From Desulfurococcales archaeon (GTDB lineage: Archaea > Thermoproteota > Thermoprotei_A > Sulfolobales > NBVN01), in the NCBI GenBank assembly GCA_023255955.1, contig JAGDWD010000010.1, forward strand, positions 22,569-74,764: a stretch of DNA of 52,196 nt, written 5' to 3'. Shown piece after piece: positions 16,082 to 25,323 of the stretch; position 1 is the first letter of the stretch; each line of letters begins with the position of its first letter. The position numbers and the translations under genes were made by a program. Below the pieces are notes generated by a model, which saw only the letters and a program-made list of their open reading frames with translations, searched no databases and was not told where the DNA came from.

Positions 16082-16669
16082 ATGGATATGGTTACTATTA
16101 TAGTTGCTCTGGTACTGGTGATATTCCTCACTATCCTCATAGGGTTCTACGTAGCTACCTACAATAGGTTCATGAAGCTCAGGAACGCCTCCATCGCTAC
16201 GCTGGGCCAGATAAGGGTGGCCTTAAGGAAGAGGTTGGATCTAATAACGTCCCTTGCTGAGGCTGTCGGCTCCTACGCTAAGTTCGAGAAGGAGGCTCTG
16301 GAGTCTGTCACGAAGATGAGGGCATCTATCTCGACCGCGTCTCCTGAGGATATAGCTAGGGCTGAGAGGGAGACTCGAGGTCTCCTAGCAAGACTTCTCG
16401 CAGTTGTCGAGCAGTACCCGGAGCTGAAGACCGTTGAGGTTGTGAGGAAACTTATGGATACCTCGCGTGATGTAGAGGATGAGATAGCGAGGCACCGCTA
16501 CACATACAACAACATAATCCAGGAGTATAACACCATGATCGATACGATACCGAGTCGCTTCATAGCCCTAATACACGGACTCCAGAAACTTCCGTACCTA
16601 GAGGTTGGGGGTGAGGAGATTGAGAGGAGGCCTAGCCTAGCTTTCTACGGTGAAAGGAGTGAGAGATGA
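16082..16669 (+). CDS. lemA: LemA family protein
   Basis: 195 residues: one N-terminal membrane helix (about 4-25, VTIIVALVLVIFLTILIGFY) then a long helical bundle with the LemA hallmarks YNRFMKLRNAS near 28-38, KRLDLITSLAEAVGSYAKFEKE, and YNNIIQEYNTMIDTIPS near the end, as in the usual YN..v..yN......P motif. LemA proteins are membrane-anchored with the bundle probably outside the cell; their role is unclear. The gene overlaps the DUF2207 gene by 20 bp, a pairing widely conserved in bacteria and archaea. Confidence 0.95.
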   Translation: MDMVTIIVALVLVIFLTILIGFYVATYNRFMKLRNASIATLGQIRVALRKRLDLITSLAEAVGSYAKFEKEALESVTKMRASISTASPEDIARAERETRGLLARLLAVVEQYPELKTVEVVRKLMDTSRDVEDEIARHRYTYNNIIQEYNTMIDTIPSRFIALIHGLQKLPYLEVGGEEIERRPSLAFYGERSER

Positions 16670-18515
16670 GAGGGTAGTACTCACCATCTACGTCACTGTC
16701 CTGGTAGCCATATCCGTAATCGCAGTGTTCTCACTACCTACACTCTTAACTTCCCTAGGCCCCATATACGCTGACTACAGGGCGACACTATTCAGTAACC
16801 TCACCCTCATAGAGGAGTACACATACCACATCGGAGAGACAGGGAAGACCATGCTGTACCGGTACTGGGAAGCTCCTCTCTATATTCCACCTAAGTTGCT
16901 CATAACTGAAAAGCCCCCTCCTGAGCCACTCACTATTGAAGAGCCCCACATAGTTGTTGTACACGTCGACTGCCCTCAGAACTCCATCCCGTACGTCAAG
17001 GACTATCAGGGGCTATCACTTCTCTACACTTACGGACCGGAATATTCTACCTACCTACGTGAGATATCGATTAGGGCATACAAAAACGAGGCTGGCTGCT
17101 ACTTTCCTGGAGGGGTACCCCTAGGTAGCTACACTGTTAGATTTACATTCCAGCTCAACCCACCAGTACATGTGGATGGGAAGTACGCACATCTTAACAT
17201 AATGCTAGCTAGTACTCACATACCGTACAGACAGGTTGAGGTGGTTCTAGCCGGCTTCGATATTGTGAAGCTCTACGTTCACGTACCTGAATACAGTGTG
17301 GAGAGGGTTGGCTCACTGACAATAATTAGAGGATCATCGCCACGCGACGTTCTTCTAGAAGTAGAGTTTGTTGTACCTAGGGACAGCCTGGAGGTGGTAC
17401 CTACATACACGACGTCAGTTGATGATGTCCTATCTAAGGTGGATCAAGCGAACAGCTCCTACAGCTTAGCTTACGGTATCACTAAGGGAGCTTTCTACGT
17501 ATTCGCTGCGGCATTACTAGCCTTCCCCCTCATGCTCGTAGTCAGATACGTTTTCACCGGAACCGAAAAGAGGTTCACGGTCCCAGAATACCTCAGCTAC
17601 ATACCCAACCCATCGAGGAAACCGTGGCATGTGAACCTACTCTTCCATAAGGATGTCGTAAAGATGGATGAGAACGCGTTCTACGCTACAATACTTGACC
17701 TAGCTAAGCGCGGTGTTATCGAGATCAGGGAGGTAGGTAAGGACGACGTCGTAGTAGAGGTGAAGGAGGTAGGTACTGCGGAGGACCTTGATGTCTATGA
17801 ACGTAGGGTCCTCGAGTTCCTCAGGGAGTACGGTGAGGGCAGGGTATTCAGCTTCAAGAAGTTCTCCGAGATGGTGAAGAAGGACGCTGAGTCCAGTGTG
17901 GTGAGGGCCCGGCATCATTTCTCTAAGCTCACTAGCTTAACAAGAACACCGCGGGAGGCTTACACCTACGTAATGCAGTTCATTGAGCCTAGGAAGCCTC
18001 TCCCAGTATACGTCATGGTCGCCCTCCTCCTGGTTGTTGCTCTCACTGTGGTGCTCATACCTAGGGGTCCGGAGTACCACATCTACCCTATGGGGGTGAC
18101 AGCCTTCTCCATTCTACTCTTAGTTGAGGCCGCAGTATCCTACACGATACCTTCCTACGTCTTCGGTAGGTGGAAAGAGGATTACTACCGCGAGAAGCTT
18201 GAGTGGGGAGCTTTCAGAAACCTCCTGAAGGACCTGGCAAAGCTGGGTAAGTACGCTCCTCAGGACTTAGTGATATGGAGGGACTGGCTAGTCTACGCTA
18301 CAGCACTAGGAGTAGCAGATAAGGTCGTCGAAGCCATGGAGAAGCTGAACGTTCCCGTACCGAAGGAAGCCTACGTACCGATAGTCTGCCGCCCCATATT
18401 CACTAGAACCCTGGCCACGACCCGAGCCGCAGTGAGCTCCGGGGGCAGGGCTGCTGGTAGGGGCGGATTCGGAGCAAGAGGTGGGTTCGGGGGAGGTGGT
18501 GGGGGCGCTCGCTAG
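16650..18515 (+). CDS. DUF2207 membrane protein with Gly-rich tail, LemA partner
   Basis: 621 residues. An N-terminal helix (about 10-30) anchors or exports a beta-rich domain of about 240 residues; a second membrane helix lies near 280-300, a winged-helix-like cytoplasmic region follows (FYATILDLAKRGVIEIREVG), then two more helices near 450-500 and a C-terminus ending in GFGARGGFGGGGGGAR. This order is that of DUF2207 (YciQ-like) proteins, whose Gly-rich tail is characteristic. Overlap with lemA implies a joint complex at the cell surface. Biochemical function is unknown. ATG 16668 just inside the LemA end is not in this frame; the start used is ATG 16650 region within the overlap. Confidence 0.88.
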   Translation: MKGVRDERVVLTIYVTVLVAISVIAVFSLPTLLTSLGPIYADYRATLFSNLTLIEEYTYHIGETGKTMLYRYWEAPLYIPPKLLITEKPPPEPLTIEEPHIVVVHVDCPQNSIPYVKDYQGLSLLYTYGPEYSTYLREISIRAYKNEAGCYFPGGVPLGSYTVRFTFQLNPPVHVDGKYAHLNIMLASTHIPYRQVEVVLAGFDIVKLYVHVPEYSVERVGSLTIIRGSSPRDVLLEVEFVVPRDSLEVVPTYTTSVDDVLSKVDQANSSYSLAYGITKGAFYVFAAALLAFPLMLVVRYVFTGTEKRFTVPEYLSYIPNPSRKPWHVNLLFHKDVVKMDENAFYATILDLAKRGVIEIREVGKDDVVVEVKEVGTAEDLDVYERRVLEFLREYGEGRVFSFKKFSEMVKKDAESSVVRARHHFSKLTSLTRTPREAYTYVMQFIEPRKPLPVYVMVALLLVVALTVVLIPRGPEYHIYPMGVTAFSILLLVEAAVSYTIPSYVFGRWKEDYYREKLEWGAFRNLLKDLAKLGKYAPQDLVIWRDWLVYATALGVADKVVEAMEKLNVPVPKEAYVPIVCRPIFTRTLATTRAAVSSGGRAAGRGGFGARGGFGGGGGGAR

Positions 18516-18624
18516 TACTCCACAGAAGATGTTTTCGTGGAGAGAACACCCTGTTGCTAGTCTGTGAGCTGTAGATTTCCCGGTATTATTTTGAGTGAGG
18601 TCCTCATATACGTGGTGACCTAGG

Positions 18625-19329
18625 TTGAATGCCTTAATTACTGGGGCATCGTCGGGCATAGGCTTCGAGCTCTCCAAGGTTCTCTGCAGAGACTTTGGTT
18701 ACAGGGTCCTCGGTGTCGGTAGGAACACCGTGGCACTCAAGAAGCTATCGGAGGAGCTCGGGGGTTGTTTTAGCTATCTAGCAGCCGACCTCTCGAGGAT
18801 TGAGGAGGTGAACTCCGTAGCTGACTATGTCGTGAGAGAGTTCGATAGGTTGGATCTACTTGTCAATAACGCTGGGTTCGGGGTTTACGGTGGTGTGCTT
18901 CAGCATAGTGATGAGGACCTAATCTCGGTAACTACGGTGAACTTCCTGTCCCCACTAATCCTAACTAAGAGACTTGTGGGGAAGATGGGGAGAGGATCTA
19001 CGGTGGTTTTCGTCGTGACGGCCGGGATCCATGTCCTCATGAGGGACCTACCGATCTACGGGGCGGCTAAGATAGCGCTACACTACTCTTTGGAGGCGCT
19101 TAGGGAGGAGCTTAAGGGTGTGGGGATTAACGTCCTAGCTGTGTATCCCGGGCTGGTCAGGACGGAATTCCACAGGAGGGCTGGTAGGGAAGTTGCGGGT
19201 GGTGCTGACCCGGCTGATGTAGCTAAGAAGATAGCTCAAGCCATACGAGGAGGTAAGAAGAGGCTCTACGTACCTAGATACCTAACCGTGGTGAGGCTTC
19301 TAGGACCGTACTTACCGGCCTTTAGGTAG
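18625..19329 (+). CDS. Short-chain dehydrogenase/reductase (SDR family)
   Basis: 234-residue classical SDR, an NAD(P)-dependent oxidoreductase of unknown substrate. TGASSGIG (6-13) is the cofactor loop, VNNAG (80-84) the fold signature, and YGAAK (145-149) the catalytic Tyr and Lys. The usual catalytic Ser position reads Thr132 (VVTAG), which may keep a hydroxyl. GRN after the second strand (32-34) suggests NADP preference through Arg33. The TTG start at 18625 follows GGTGACCTAGG. It is separated from the DUF2207 gene by 109 bp and is probably monocistronic. Confidence 0.92.
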   Translation: MNALITGASSGIGFELSKVLCRDFGYRVLGVGRNTVALKKLSEELGGCFSYLAADLSRIEEVNSVADYVVREFDRLDLLVNNAGFGVYGGVLQHSDEDLISVTTVNFLSPLILTKRLVGKMGRGSTVVFVVTAGIHVLMRDLPIYGAAKIALHYSLEALREELKGVGINVLAVYPGLVRTEFHRRAGREVAGGADPADVAKKIAQAIRGGKKRLYVPRYLTVVRLLGPYLPAFR

Positions 19330-19408
19330 GGTTGCGGGCGCAGAGCTTAGGTACTCTACGGAGCCTTTAGGTTGGGAGACACTTAGTGCCCAGCTAGGCC
19401 GTACCTAC

Positions 19409-19906
19409 CTACTCAACATTTTTGGTGTTTGGGTGGGTCAAGCTCTTCCTCATGGATAGCACCACCAGCACTACACCAATGACTAGTAGGACAACACCTA
19501 TCACCGCCCTCTGCTGAACCAGGCCTATTGAGACCCACCTAAGTAACTCTACTAGCTCTACGATAGCCTTCCGCGCGTGTTCTAGTAGTAGAGCTACCCC
19601 GAGAAGGGTGAGTAGGACTCCAAGTACTAGTACTATCCCAGCCGTAGTAGAGACCTTTATACGGCTCAGTCGAGTAGCTCCAGCTTCGGTACCAGCTTCA
19701 ACGACCTCTTTCTCAGGTACTATTAAGCATGCTGCTAGGTACGCGAGCATAGATGTCGGGATGTGGATCAGGGAAGCTATCAAGACCAGGAGCCTAACTA
19801 CTGTTGGGTCCACCCCCAAATACTCAGCCACCCCACCACAAACACCACATATAACCCTATCCCTACTCTTGTAAAGTCTCCGACGCATCCTCTCATCGCA
19901 GCTCAT
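19409..19906 (-). CDS. PspC domain membrane protein
   Basis: 165 residues. The PspC domain covers residues 9-66: RLYKSRDRVICGVCGGVAEY is the signature, followed by a membrane helix (VRLLVLIASLIHIPTSMLAYLAACLIVP region). Two further helices occupy the C-terminal half. PspC proteins sense envelope stress in bacteria and are common in archaea with unknown partners. The ATG start at 19906 is supported by alignment of the domain to the N-terminus. The gene converges on the SDR gene. Confidence 0.9.
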   Translation of the reverse strand: MSCDERMRRRLYKSRDRVICGVCGGVAEYLGVDPTVVRLLVLIASLIHIPTSMLAYLAACLIVPEKEVVEAGTEAGATRLSRIKVSTTAGIVLVLGVLLTLLGVALLLEHARKAIVELVELLRWVSIGLVQQRAVIGVVLLVIGVVLVVLSMRKSLTHPNTKNVE

Positions 19907-19969
19907 AGTGTTACCCCAGGAGAGGTTGAAGCACAGAATTAAAACGGGGTTAAACGGATTAGGAACTAG

Positions 19970-20250
19970 TTAAAGCTAGGATACCTCCGGTGGATATGGC
20001 TAGGAACCATTGTAGCTACAACGACTAGAACCCACCAGCTAACATTATCTGATGTGAATGGGTACAGAGGTAGCCAGACCTGCGACTCCAGGATATTAGA
20101 AGTGCTAAGATAATTAACGATCTTCGCAATGACGGCATGAAGGGAGTAGTCCCTCTAATTACTATAGCGGAATGGTGGATGTGGCTACCCGAAAAGCAAT
20201 ATCCTGACCCGATAAACACTAACATAATGCCATACCCGGCCTACCCCTAG
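19970..20250 (+). pseudogene. Frameshifted gene remnant, possibly the end of a solute-binding protein
   Basis: Two overlapping open frames have protein-like content. The first (19970 to about 20100) encodes YLRWIWLGTIVATTTRTHQL and then SDVNGYRG; the second (20074-20250) encodes a helix IRSAKIINDLRNDG, then VVPLITIAEWWMWLPEKQYP and ends NTNIMPYPAYP at TAG. A single frameshift near 20075-20100 joins them. The ending, an aromatic-rich strand followed by TNIMPYP, recalls C-termini of archaeal peptide-binding lipoproteins, but I cannot name the family. No start region remains. Confidence 0.4.
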
Positions 20251-20367
20251 AACTCTTCTAGGTCGCGTCGACTATTCTAGGCTCACTAATCTGCTGTGTT
20301 TGGTAGGTTTCTCCTCTACTTATTTAACGTGTTTTTATTAAAATTTATTATAGTTGTTCAACAAACG

Positions 20368-20377
20368 TTTTTATAAG
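20368..20377 (+). promoter_or_regulatory. TATA box of the ABC-AOR operon
   Basis: TTTTTATAAG, a strong archaeal TATA element; a transcript from about 20399 would include the GTGGTGAT ribosome site and start at ATG 20408. A second A/T-rich block (TTTTTATTAAAATTTATT) lies 40 bp upstream. Confidence 0.5.
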
Positions 20378-20407
20378 TTTCACAGAAATAACTTAAGTGG
20401 TGATAGT

Positions 20408-21466
20408 ATGAGCACCCAACGTGGAGGGAAGGTATATACCTGGTTAGCGCTCGGGCTAGTGATCGGGTTAGCTATAGGTTTAGTATCAGGCTGGTACCTA
20501 GCCCCCAAAGGAGGGGGGCAGACAACCGTAGCACACATTAAGTTTACCTTGGACTGGGCTTACCAAGGTCCCCAAGCACCCTTCCTAGTAGCACTTTATA
20601 AGGGGTTCTTCGCTGAGGAGGGGCTCTCGGTAACCATAGATAGAGGCTACGGTTCCGCTAAGGCTATAAGCGACGTAGCTGCCGGACTCTTCGACATAGG
20701 TTTCGGAGATATAAACAGCCTCATAGAGTTTAAGTCTAAGAATCCTGACGCTAAGGTCAAGGTGGTTGCCGTCATACATGTTAAGTCACCCCTAAGTGTT
20801 GTTACCCTTAAGGGTAGGGGCATAGAGAGCCCGAAGGACTTAGAGGGTAAGAAGCTGGGAGCTCCAGCTGGGGATGCTGCTAGGAGGGTTTTCCCAGCTT
20901 TCGCTGGTGCTGTAGGTATAGACCCGAATAAGGTGACTTGGGTCACCATGGACATACCTCTGAGGGAGCCGATGCTAGCTAGAGGTGAAGTAGATGCTAT
21001 TACCGGGTTCTACTACACCTCAGTGATAAACCTCCTCAATTTGAATGTTTCTGAGAACGATATCATAGTGTTCAAGTATGGAGACTACATGGAGATAGTA
21101 GGTAACTGTATAGTCGTAAATGAGGACTTCCTTAAGAAGAATCCAGATGCTGTTAGGAGATTCCTGAGGGCTGTAATAAGAGGGCTTAAGTACTCGATAC
21201 AGAACCCTGATGAGGCTATAAGCATACTACTCCAGAGAGACCCAACACTAAATAAGGATGCTGAGAAGAAGAGGCTCATGATGGCCCTCGAGCTGATATA
21301 CGTTAGGGGCATAACAGATAAGTACGGCTTCGGCTACGTCGACCCATCAGTAATAGAGAAGAACATAGACACCATAGTCTCGGTTCTAGGCCTACAGAGG
21401 AGGCCGTCCCTCAGCGAGATAGTGGACTTCAGTTACCTACCCCCACTAGAGGTCAGGCTACCCTAG
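20408..21466 (+). CDS. ABC transporter substrate-binding protein, NMT1/SsuA-like
   Basis: Membrane-tethered solute receptor outside the cell. From ATG 20408 (chosen for the ribosome site and TATA; an upstream ATG 20354 lies within the promoter) the protein has 352 residues: an N-terminal membrane helix at about 11-32 and then the NMT1/THI5 fold, with KFTLDWAYQGPQAPFLVALYKGFF, GYGSAKAISDVAAGLFDIGFGD and FDSL-like domain closure segments. NMT1-like receptors bind thiamine precursors, riboflavin, nitrate-like anions, sulfonates or aromatic acids. It is followed at 18 bp by its ATPase and then the permease, and by ferredoxin and AOR genes, so the ligand is probably the AOR substrate or a related compound. 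Confidence 0.9.
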   Translation: MSTQRGGKVYTWLALGLVIGLAIGLVSGWYLAPKGGGQTTVAHIKFTLDWAYQGPQAPFLVALYKGFFAEEGLSVTIDRGYGSAKAISDVAAGLFDIGFGDINSLIEFKSKNPDAKVKVVAVIHVKSPLSVVTLKGRGIESPKDLEGKKLGAPAGDAARRVFPAFAGAVGIDPNKVTWVTMDIPLREPMLARGEVDAITGFYYTSVINLLNLNVSENDIIVFKYGDYMEIVGNCIVVNEDFLKKNPDAVRRFLRAVIRGLKYSIQNPDEAISILLQRDPTLNKDAEKKRLMMALELIYVRGITDKYGFGYVDPSVIEKNIDTIVSVLGLQRRPSLSEIVDFSYLPPLEVRLP

Positions 21467-21484
21467 ACGAGGTCAGAGTAGACA

Positions 21485-22240
21485 ATGGAGCCCCTAGTGA
21501 AGATCAGAAACGTTGAGGTGAGGTACGACAATAGGAACGGAGGTCTAGTAGCGATCTCAGGGGTCGACCTAGATATAAGGCAGGGTGAGGTCGTCGGGAT
21601 AGTGGGGAAGAGTGGGTGTGGTAAGACCACCCTACTGAAGGTCATAGCCGGCTTAGTGAGGCCTACGCGTGGTGAGGTAATCTACAACGGGACACATAAT
21701 GGCGGTGGCTTCAGAGGTATTGGAATGCTTTTCCAGTCCCCTCTCCTACTACCCTGGAGAACGGTCCTTAAGAACATACTTCTACCTATAGAGCTGAGGG
21801 GTGAGGACGTCGACAGCTACGTACCTAGAGCCCTAGAACTCATGGAGAGAATCGGCTTGAAGGGGTTTGAGAACAGCTACCCGTGGGAACTCTCCGGAGG
21901 CATGCAGCAGAGAGTAGCTCTCTGCAGGGCCCTAATACACAGGCCCTCACTACTCCTCCTCGACGAGCCCTTCAGCGCTCTGGATGCCATAACCCGTGAG
22001 GACATGTGGATGCTTCTTCAGGAGGTCATATCCTATGAGAACTACACAGCTGTTCTAGTTACACACGACATAAGGGAGGCCGTCCTCCTCTCCGATAGGG
22101 TCGTAGTAATGGGCGGTAGGCCGGGGAGAGTTAAGGCTGAGGTCACCATACCGTTTAGAAGACCGAGGGACCTGGGGCTACAATACGGTCGGGAGTACAA
22201 CGACTACGTAGCTAAGATAAGGAGTCTCCTAGGTGATTAG
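21485..22240 (+). CDS. ABC transporter ATP-binding protein, TauB/SsuB type
   Basis: 251-residue cytoplasmic ATPase. Walker A GKSGCGKTT, Q-loop MLFQSPLLLPWRT, signature LSGGMQQRVALCRAL and Walker B LLLLDEPFSALD are all intact, with the switch His in VTHDIREAVLLSDRV. The LPWRT Q-loop and ending are typical of the nitrate/sulfonate/taurine and thiamine-precursor group. The start ATG 21485 follows the binding-protein stop by 18 bp and the permease begins 2 bp after its end. Confidence 0.95.
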   Translation: MEPLVKIRNVEVRYDNRNGGLVAISGVDLDIRQGEVVGIVGKSGCGKTTLLKVIAGLVRPTRGEVIYNGTHNGGGFRGIGMLFQSPLLLPWRTVLKNILLPIELRGEDVDSYVPRALELMERIGLKGFENSYPWELSGGMQQRVALCRALIHRPSLLLLDEPFSALDAITREDMWMLLQEVISYENYTAVLVTHDIREAVLLSDRVVVMGGRPGRVKAEVTIPFRRPRDLGLQYGREYNDYVAKIRSLLGD

Positions 22241-22242
22241 CT

Positions 22243-23001
22243 GTGGTAAGTAAGGCTAAGACCTTTAGCTCGGTACTGACTCTACTAGCTATAGGCGTTA
22301 CCTGGGAGGTTGCTGTGAGGCTATTTAATATACCCCAATTCGTGCTCCCAGCTCCATCAGCCATCGTTAACACGATAGCTAGGTACAGTAACTACCTCCT
22401 ATATAACCTAGCCGATACCTTACTCGCCTCAGCTTTAGGTCTATTTATGGCTGCTACCTTCTCGCTAGCTCTAAGTGTTGTCCTAGCCTACAGTGACAGT
22501 GTTAGGGAGGCTATCTACCCAATACTCTCAGGCTTCAACGCTGTCCCCAGGGCAGCACTAGTACCTCTACTGGCTCTGTGGTTTGGGTTGGGTATGGTGC
22601 CTAGGGTGCTCACAGCATTCCTGATAGCTTTCTTCCCGATACTGGTCCCGACTTTAACAGCCATGATAACCATAGAGAGGGAGCTCTGGGAAATGCTCGT
22701 AGCTTTCGGGGCTAGTAAGAGTCAGGTGTTGGTGAAGGTAGCGATACCGAGGGCCACCCCTTACTTCCTAAGCTCCCTACATATGGGGCTCACGAGCGCT
22801 GTGGTAGGGTCTGTGATAGCTGAGATGGTTGCTTCAGATAGGGGGATAGGCTACGTCATACTCTCCTCAACATCTAGGTTGGATACACCACTAGCTTTTG
22901 CCTGTCTTCTACTCCTAGCTCTTATTACCTTCACCTTATCCAAAGTCTTGAGTCTAGTTGAGAGGAGGGTTGCTAGGTGGGCCTACAGAGCAAATATCTA
23001 A
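22243..23001 (+). CDS. ABC transporter permease, TauC/SsuC type
   Basis: 252 residues with six membrane helices. The cytoplasmic coupling loop, ELWEMLVAFGASKSQVLVKVAIPRATPYF, carries the EAA motif that docks onto the ATPase. Its N-terminal helix (LLAIGVTWEVAVRLFNIPQFVLPAPSAI spread) matches the SsuC/TauC family. The GTG start at 22243 directly follows the ATPase gene. Its end overlaps the ferredoxin gene by 25 bp, linking transport and redox genes in a single message. Confidence 0.94.
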   Translation: MVSKAKTFSSVLTLLAIGVTWEVAVRLFNIPQFVLPAPSAIVNTIARYSNYLLYNLADTLLASALGLFMAATFSLALSVVLAYSDSVREAIYPILSGFNAVPRAALVPLLALWFGLGMVPRVLTAFLIAFFPILVPTLTAMITIERELWEMLVAFGASKSQVLVKVAIPRATPYFLSSLHMGLTSAVVGSVIAEMVASDRGIGYVILSSTSRLDTPLAFACLLLLALITFTLSKVLSLVERRVARWAYRANI

Positions 23002-23375
23002 GTCTGAACCCCGAGCTCTGTACCGGCTGCGGCATATGCGAGCTCGTATGTAGCTTCACTAAGTTCAAGGTCTTCAACCCGAGGCTCTCCTTGGTGAAGA
23101 TAGAGTATGACTACGAGAACTACAGAGTGGAGAGAGCCACCCTGTGCATACAGTGTGGTGAGTGTAGTAAGGTCTGCCCAACCAGTGCTCTCCACCGAGA
23201 TAACGGCGTCATCCTTCTAGATCACTCCCTCTGTAGCCGCTGTCTAGCATGTGTGAGTGCCTGCCCAACCAACGCCATAGTAGTTGTTGATGGGACACCC
23301 TACAAGTGCGATCTATGTGGGGGGAGACCACTCTGTGTAAGGTACTGCGTTAGGGGTGCTCTCCATGTCTCTTAA
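22977..23375 (+). CDS. Four-cluster ferredoxin, HycB/WOR5S-like electron-transfer subunit
   Basis: 132 residues with four Cys groups: CTGCGICELVC, CIQCGECSKVCP, CSRCLACVSACP and CDLCGGRPLCVRYC, enough for four [4Fe-4S] clusters. This is the layout of the small subunits (HycB-like) that accept electrons from molybdenum or tungsten enzymes such as Pyrococcus WOR5. It overlaps the permease gene upstream and, by 11-20 bp, the AOR gene downstream. It is therefore almost certainly the partner subunit of that AOR, giving a heterodimeric enzyme, which is less common than the single-subunit AOR. Confidence 0.93.
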   Translation: MGLQSKYLSLNPELCTGCGICELVCSFTKFKVFNPRLSLVKIEYDYENYRVERATLCIQCGECSKVCPTSALHRDNGVILLDHSLCSRCLACVSACPTNAIVVVDGTPYKCDLCGGRPLCVRYCVRGALHVS

Positions 23376-25323
23376 GGGGTATGCTGGTAAGATACTCTAC
23401 GTCGATCTAAGTAAGGAGAAACACTGGGTAGAGCCACTACGAGAACACGTAGCTAAAAGCTATGTCGGGGGTAGTGGTCTCGCAGCCTACCTCCTGTGGA
23501 ACCTCACTGACGAGAAGACTGACCCGCTCGGCCCCGAGAACCCGCTTATAGTGGCTACAGGACCTGCTACCGGGGCTTTAGCCCCCTCATCAGGTAGGTT
23601 CATGATTGCCGCTAAGTCACCCCTCACAGGTATATGGGGGGAGAGCCATGCTGGAGGGTTCTTCGGGCCTCAGCTGAAGTACGCTGGCTACGACGCGCTG
23701 GTGGTGTTGGGTAGGGCTGAGAGACCTGTCTCAATAGTGATCGACGATTCCTCGGTGATGATCTACAGATCCGATGACTTGTGGGGTATGAACACTAGGG
23801 ACACCACTAACGAGTTGAGGAGTAGATTTGGGAAGGACTACCACGTCATGTGTATAGGTCCGGCTGGTGAGAGGTTAGTGAAGTTCGCAGCAGTAATGGT
23901 GGACTACTACAGAGCTGCTGGGAGGACCGGGATGGGGGCTGTCATGGGCTCTAAGAATTTGAAGGCTATCGCCGTTAGGGGCAGCGGTGGGGTCGAGGTC
24001 CACGACCCGGATAAGTACTTTGAGGTTATGGAGGACATCCTGTGGAGGAATACTGAGGGTCCTTGGGCACTGCCAGCTCAGATGAGTCTAGGTAGGTACG
24101 GGACTCCGAACCTGGTGACAGTAATAAACGCTATAGGTAGGCTACCAACTAAAAACCACTGGACCGGCTACTGGGAGGAGGCGGACAAGATAAGTGGGAA
24201 TGAGTTACTTAAGTACAGAGTTTCCAGAGGCTCGTGCTTCTCATGTATGATTATGTGTAAGCATGTGACTAGGGTTGGGGACGGTAAGTATGAGGGTGCT
24301 TTCTCTGGAGGGCCTGAGTACGAGACTTTAGTTGCTCTAGGGTCTAACCTCTTGATATCTGATCTGAAGGCCATCATATACATGAACCAGCTATGCAACC
24401 TCTACGGGCTTGACACCATCTCAACTGGTAAGGTACTCTCATACGTCTACGAGTGCTACGAGAGAGGCATCCTAACCAAGGAAGACCTCGACGGCGTGGA
24501 GGCTGTTTGGGGTAGTGATGAAGCTGCTGTAAAACTGATTAACGCGATAGCTTCGAGGAAGGGCATAGGTGATGTGCTTGCCGAGGGGGTTGCCAGGGCT
24601 GCTGAGATTATAGGTAGGGGCTCCGAGGTCTACGCCCTACACGTTAAGAAGTTGGAGGTATCGGCTCAGGACCCTAGAGCACATAAATCAGTTGGGTGTA
24701 CTTGGGCTATATCGGTTAGAGGTGCTGACCACCTACGATCTCTAACAACAGTCGATGAGTTGGGCTATAGAGACGTAGCTGCTGAGAGGTACGGTCCGGA
24801 CAAGGTCGACTATGTCTGCGATGTTCTCTCAGAAAAGTATAAGGGCTACATAGTGAAGGACCAGGAGGACCTCTTCGCGTTAGTGGATTCGGTAATTATG
24901 TGTAAGTACGGCACTATGTGGCCACCGATGTACTACTTCGACTTCATAGCTAAGCTCCTCTACCCACTAACCGGGATTAAGGAGTTTGGGGACGTTAAGT
25001 ACCTGAGGCTTACAGCTGAGAGGATAGCTAACTTGAAGAGGTGCTACAACCTGAGGGAGGGTGTCGGGAAGGAATCTGAGGTACTACCTAGGAGATTTAC
25101 TCACGAGCCGATGCCGACCGGACCTGCGAAGGGTCAGGTATGTAACTTGGAGCCGATGCTCCGCGAGTACTACGAGAGTAGGGGCTGGGACTATGAGAGC
25201 GGACTACCCTACGAAGAGACGTTGGAGGGGCTTGGATTGGAGTACGTAGCTGACGTACTTAAGAGGAAGTATAGGCTCCCGAGGATGGGGCATGGCTGTA
25301 GTAAGACTTCACGGGGTACTTAG
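23365..25323 (+). CDS. Tungsten-containing aldehyde:ferredoxin oxidoreductase family enzyme
   Basis: 652 residues from ATG 23365 (GTG 23356 is also possible). The N-terminal GYAGKILYVDLS, the tungstopterin segment TGALAPSSGRFMIAAKSPLTG and AGRTGMGAVMGSKNLKAI are AOR signatures. The [4Fe-4S] cluster is held by Cys291, Cys294, Cys298 (CFSCMIMC) and Cys513 (SVIMCKYG). The family oxidises aldehydes to acids with ferredoxin, or in benzoyl-CoA reductases and some others acts as a reductase. Linkage to a polyferredoxin and an ABC importer separates it from the classic stand-alone glycolytic GAPOR or AOR; WOR5- or BamB-like roles are possible. The substrate is unknown. Confidence 0.95.
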   Translation: MSLKGYAGKILYVDLSKEKHWVEPLREHVAKSYVGGSGLAAYLLWNLTDEKTDPLGPENPLIVATGPATGALAPSSGRFMIAAKSPLTGIWGESHAGGFFGPQLKYAGYDALVVLGRAERPVSIVIDDSSVMIYRSDDLWGMNTRDTTNELRSRFGKDYHVMCIGPAGERLVKFAAVMVDYYRAAGRTGMGAVMGSKNLKAIAVRGSGGVEVHDPDKYFEVMEDILWRNTEGPWALPAQMSLGRYGTPNLVTVINAIGRLPTKNHWTGYWEEADKISGNELLKYRVSRGSCFSCMIMCKHVTRVGDGKYEGAFSGGPEYETLVALGSNLLISDLKAIIYMNQLCNLYGLDTISTGKVLSYVYECYERGILTKEDLDGVEAVWGSDEAAVKLINAIASRKGIGDVLAEGVARAAEIIGRGSEVYALHVKKLEVSAQDPRAHKSVGCTWAISVRGADHLRSLTTVDELGYRDVAAERYGPDKVDYVCDVLSEKYKGYIVKDQEDLFALVDSVIMCKYGTMWPPMYYFDFIAKLLYPLTGIKEFGDVKYLRLTAERIANLKRCYNLREGVGKESEVLPRRFTHEPMPTGPAKGQVCNLEPMLREYYESRGWDYESGLPYEETLEGLGLEYVADVLKRKYRLPRMGHGCSKTSRGT

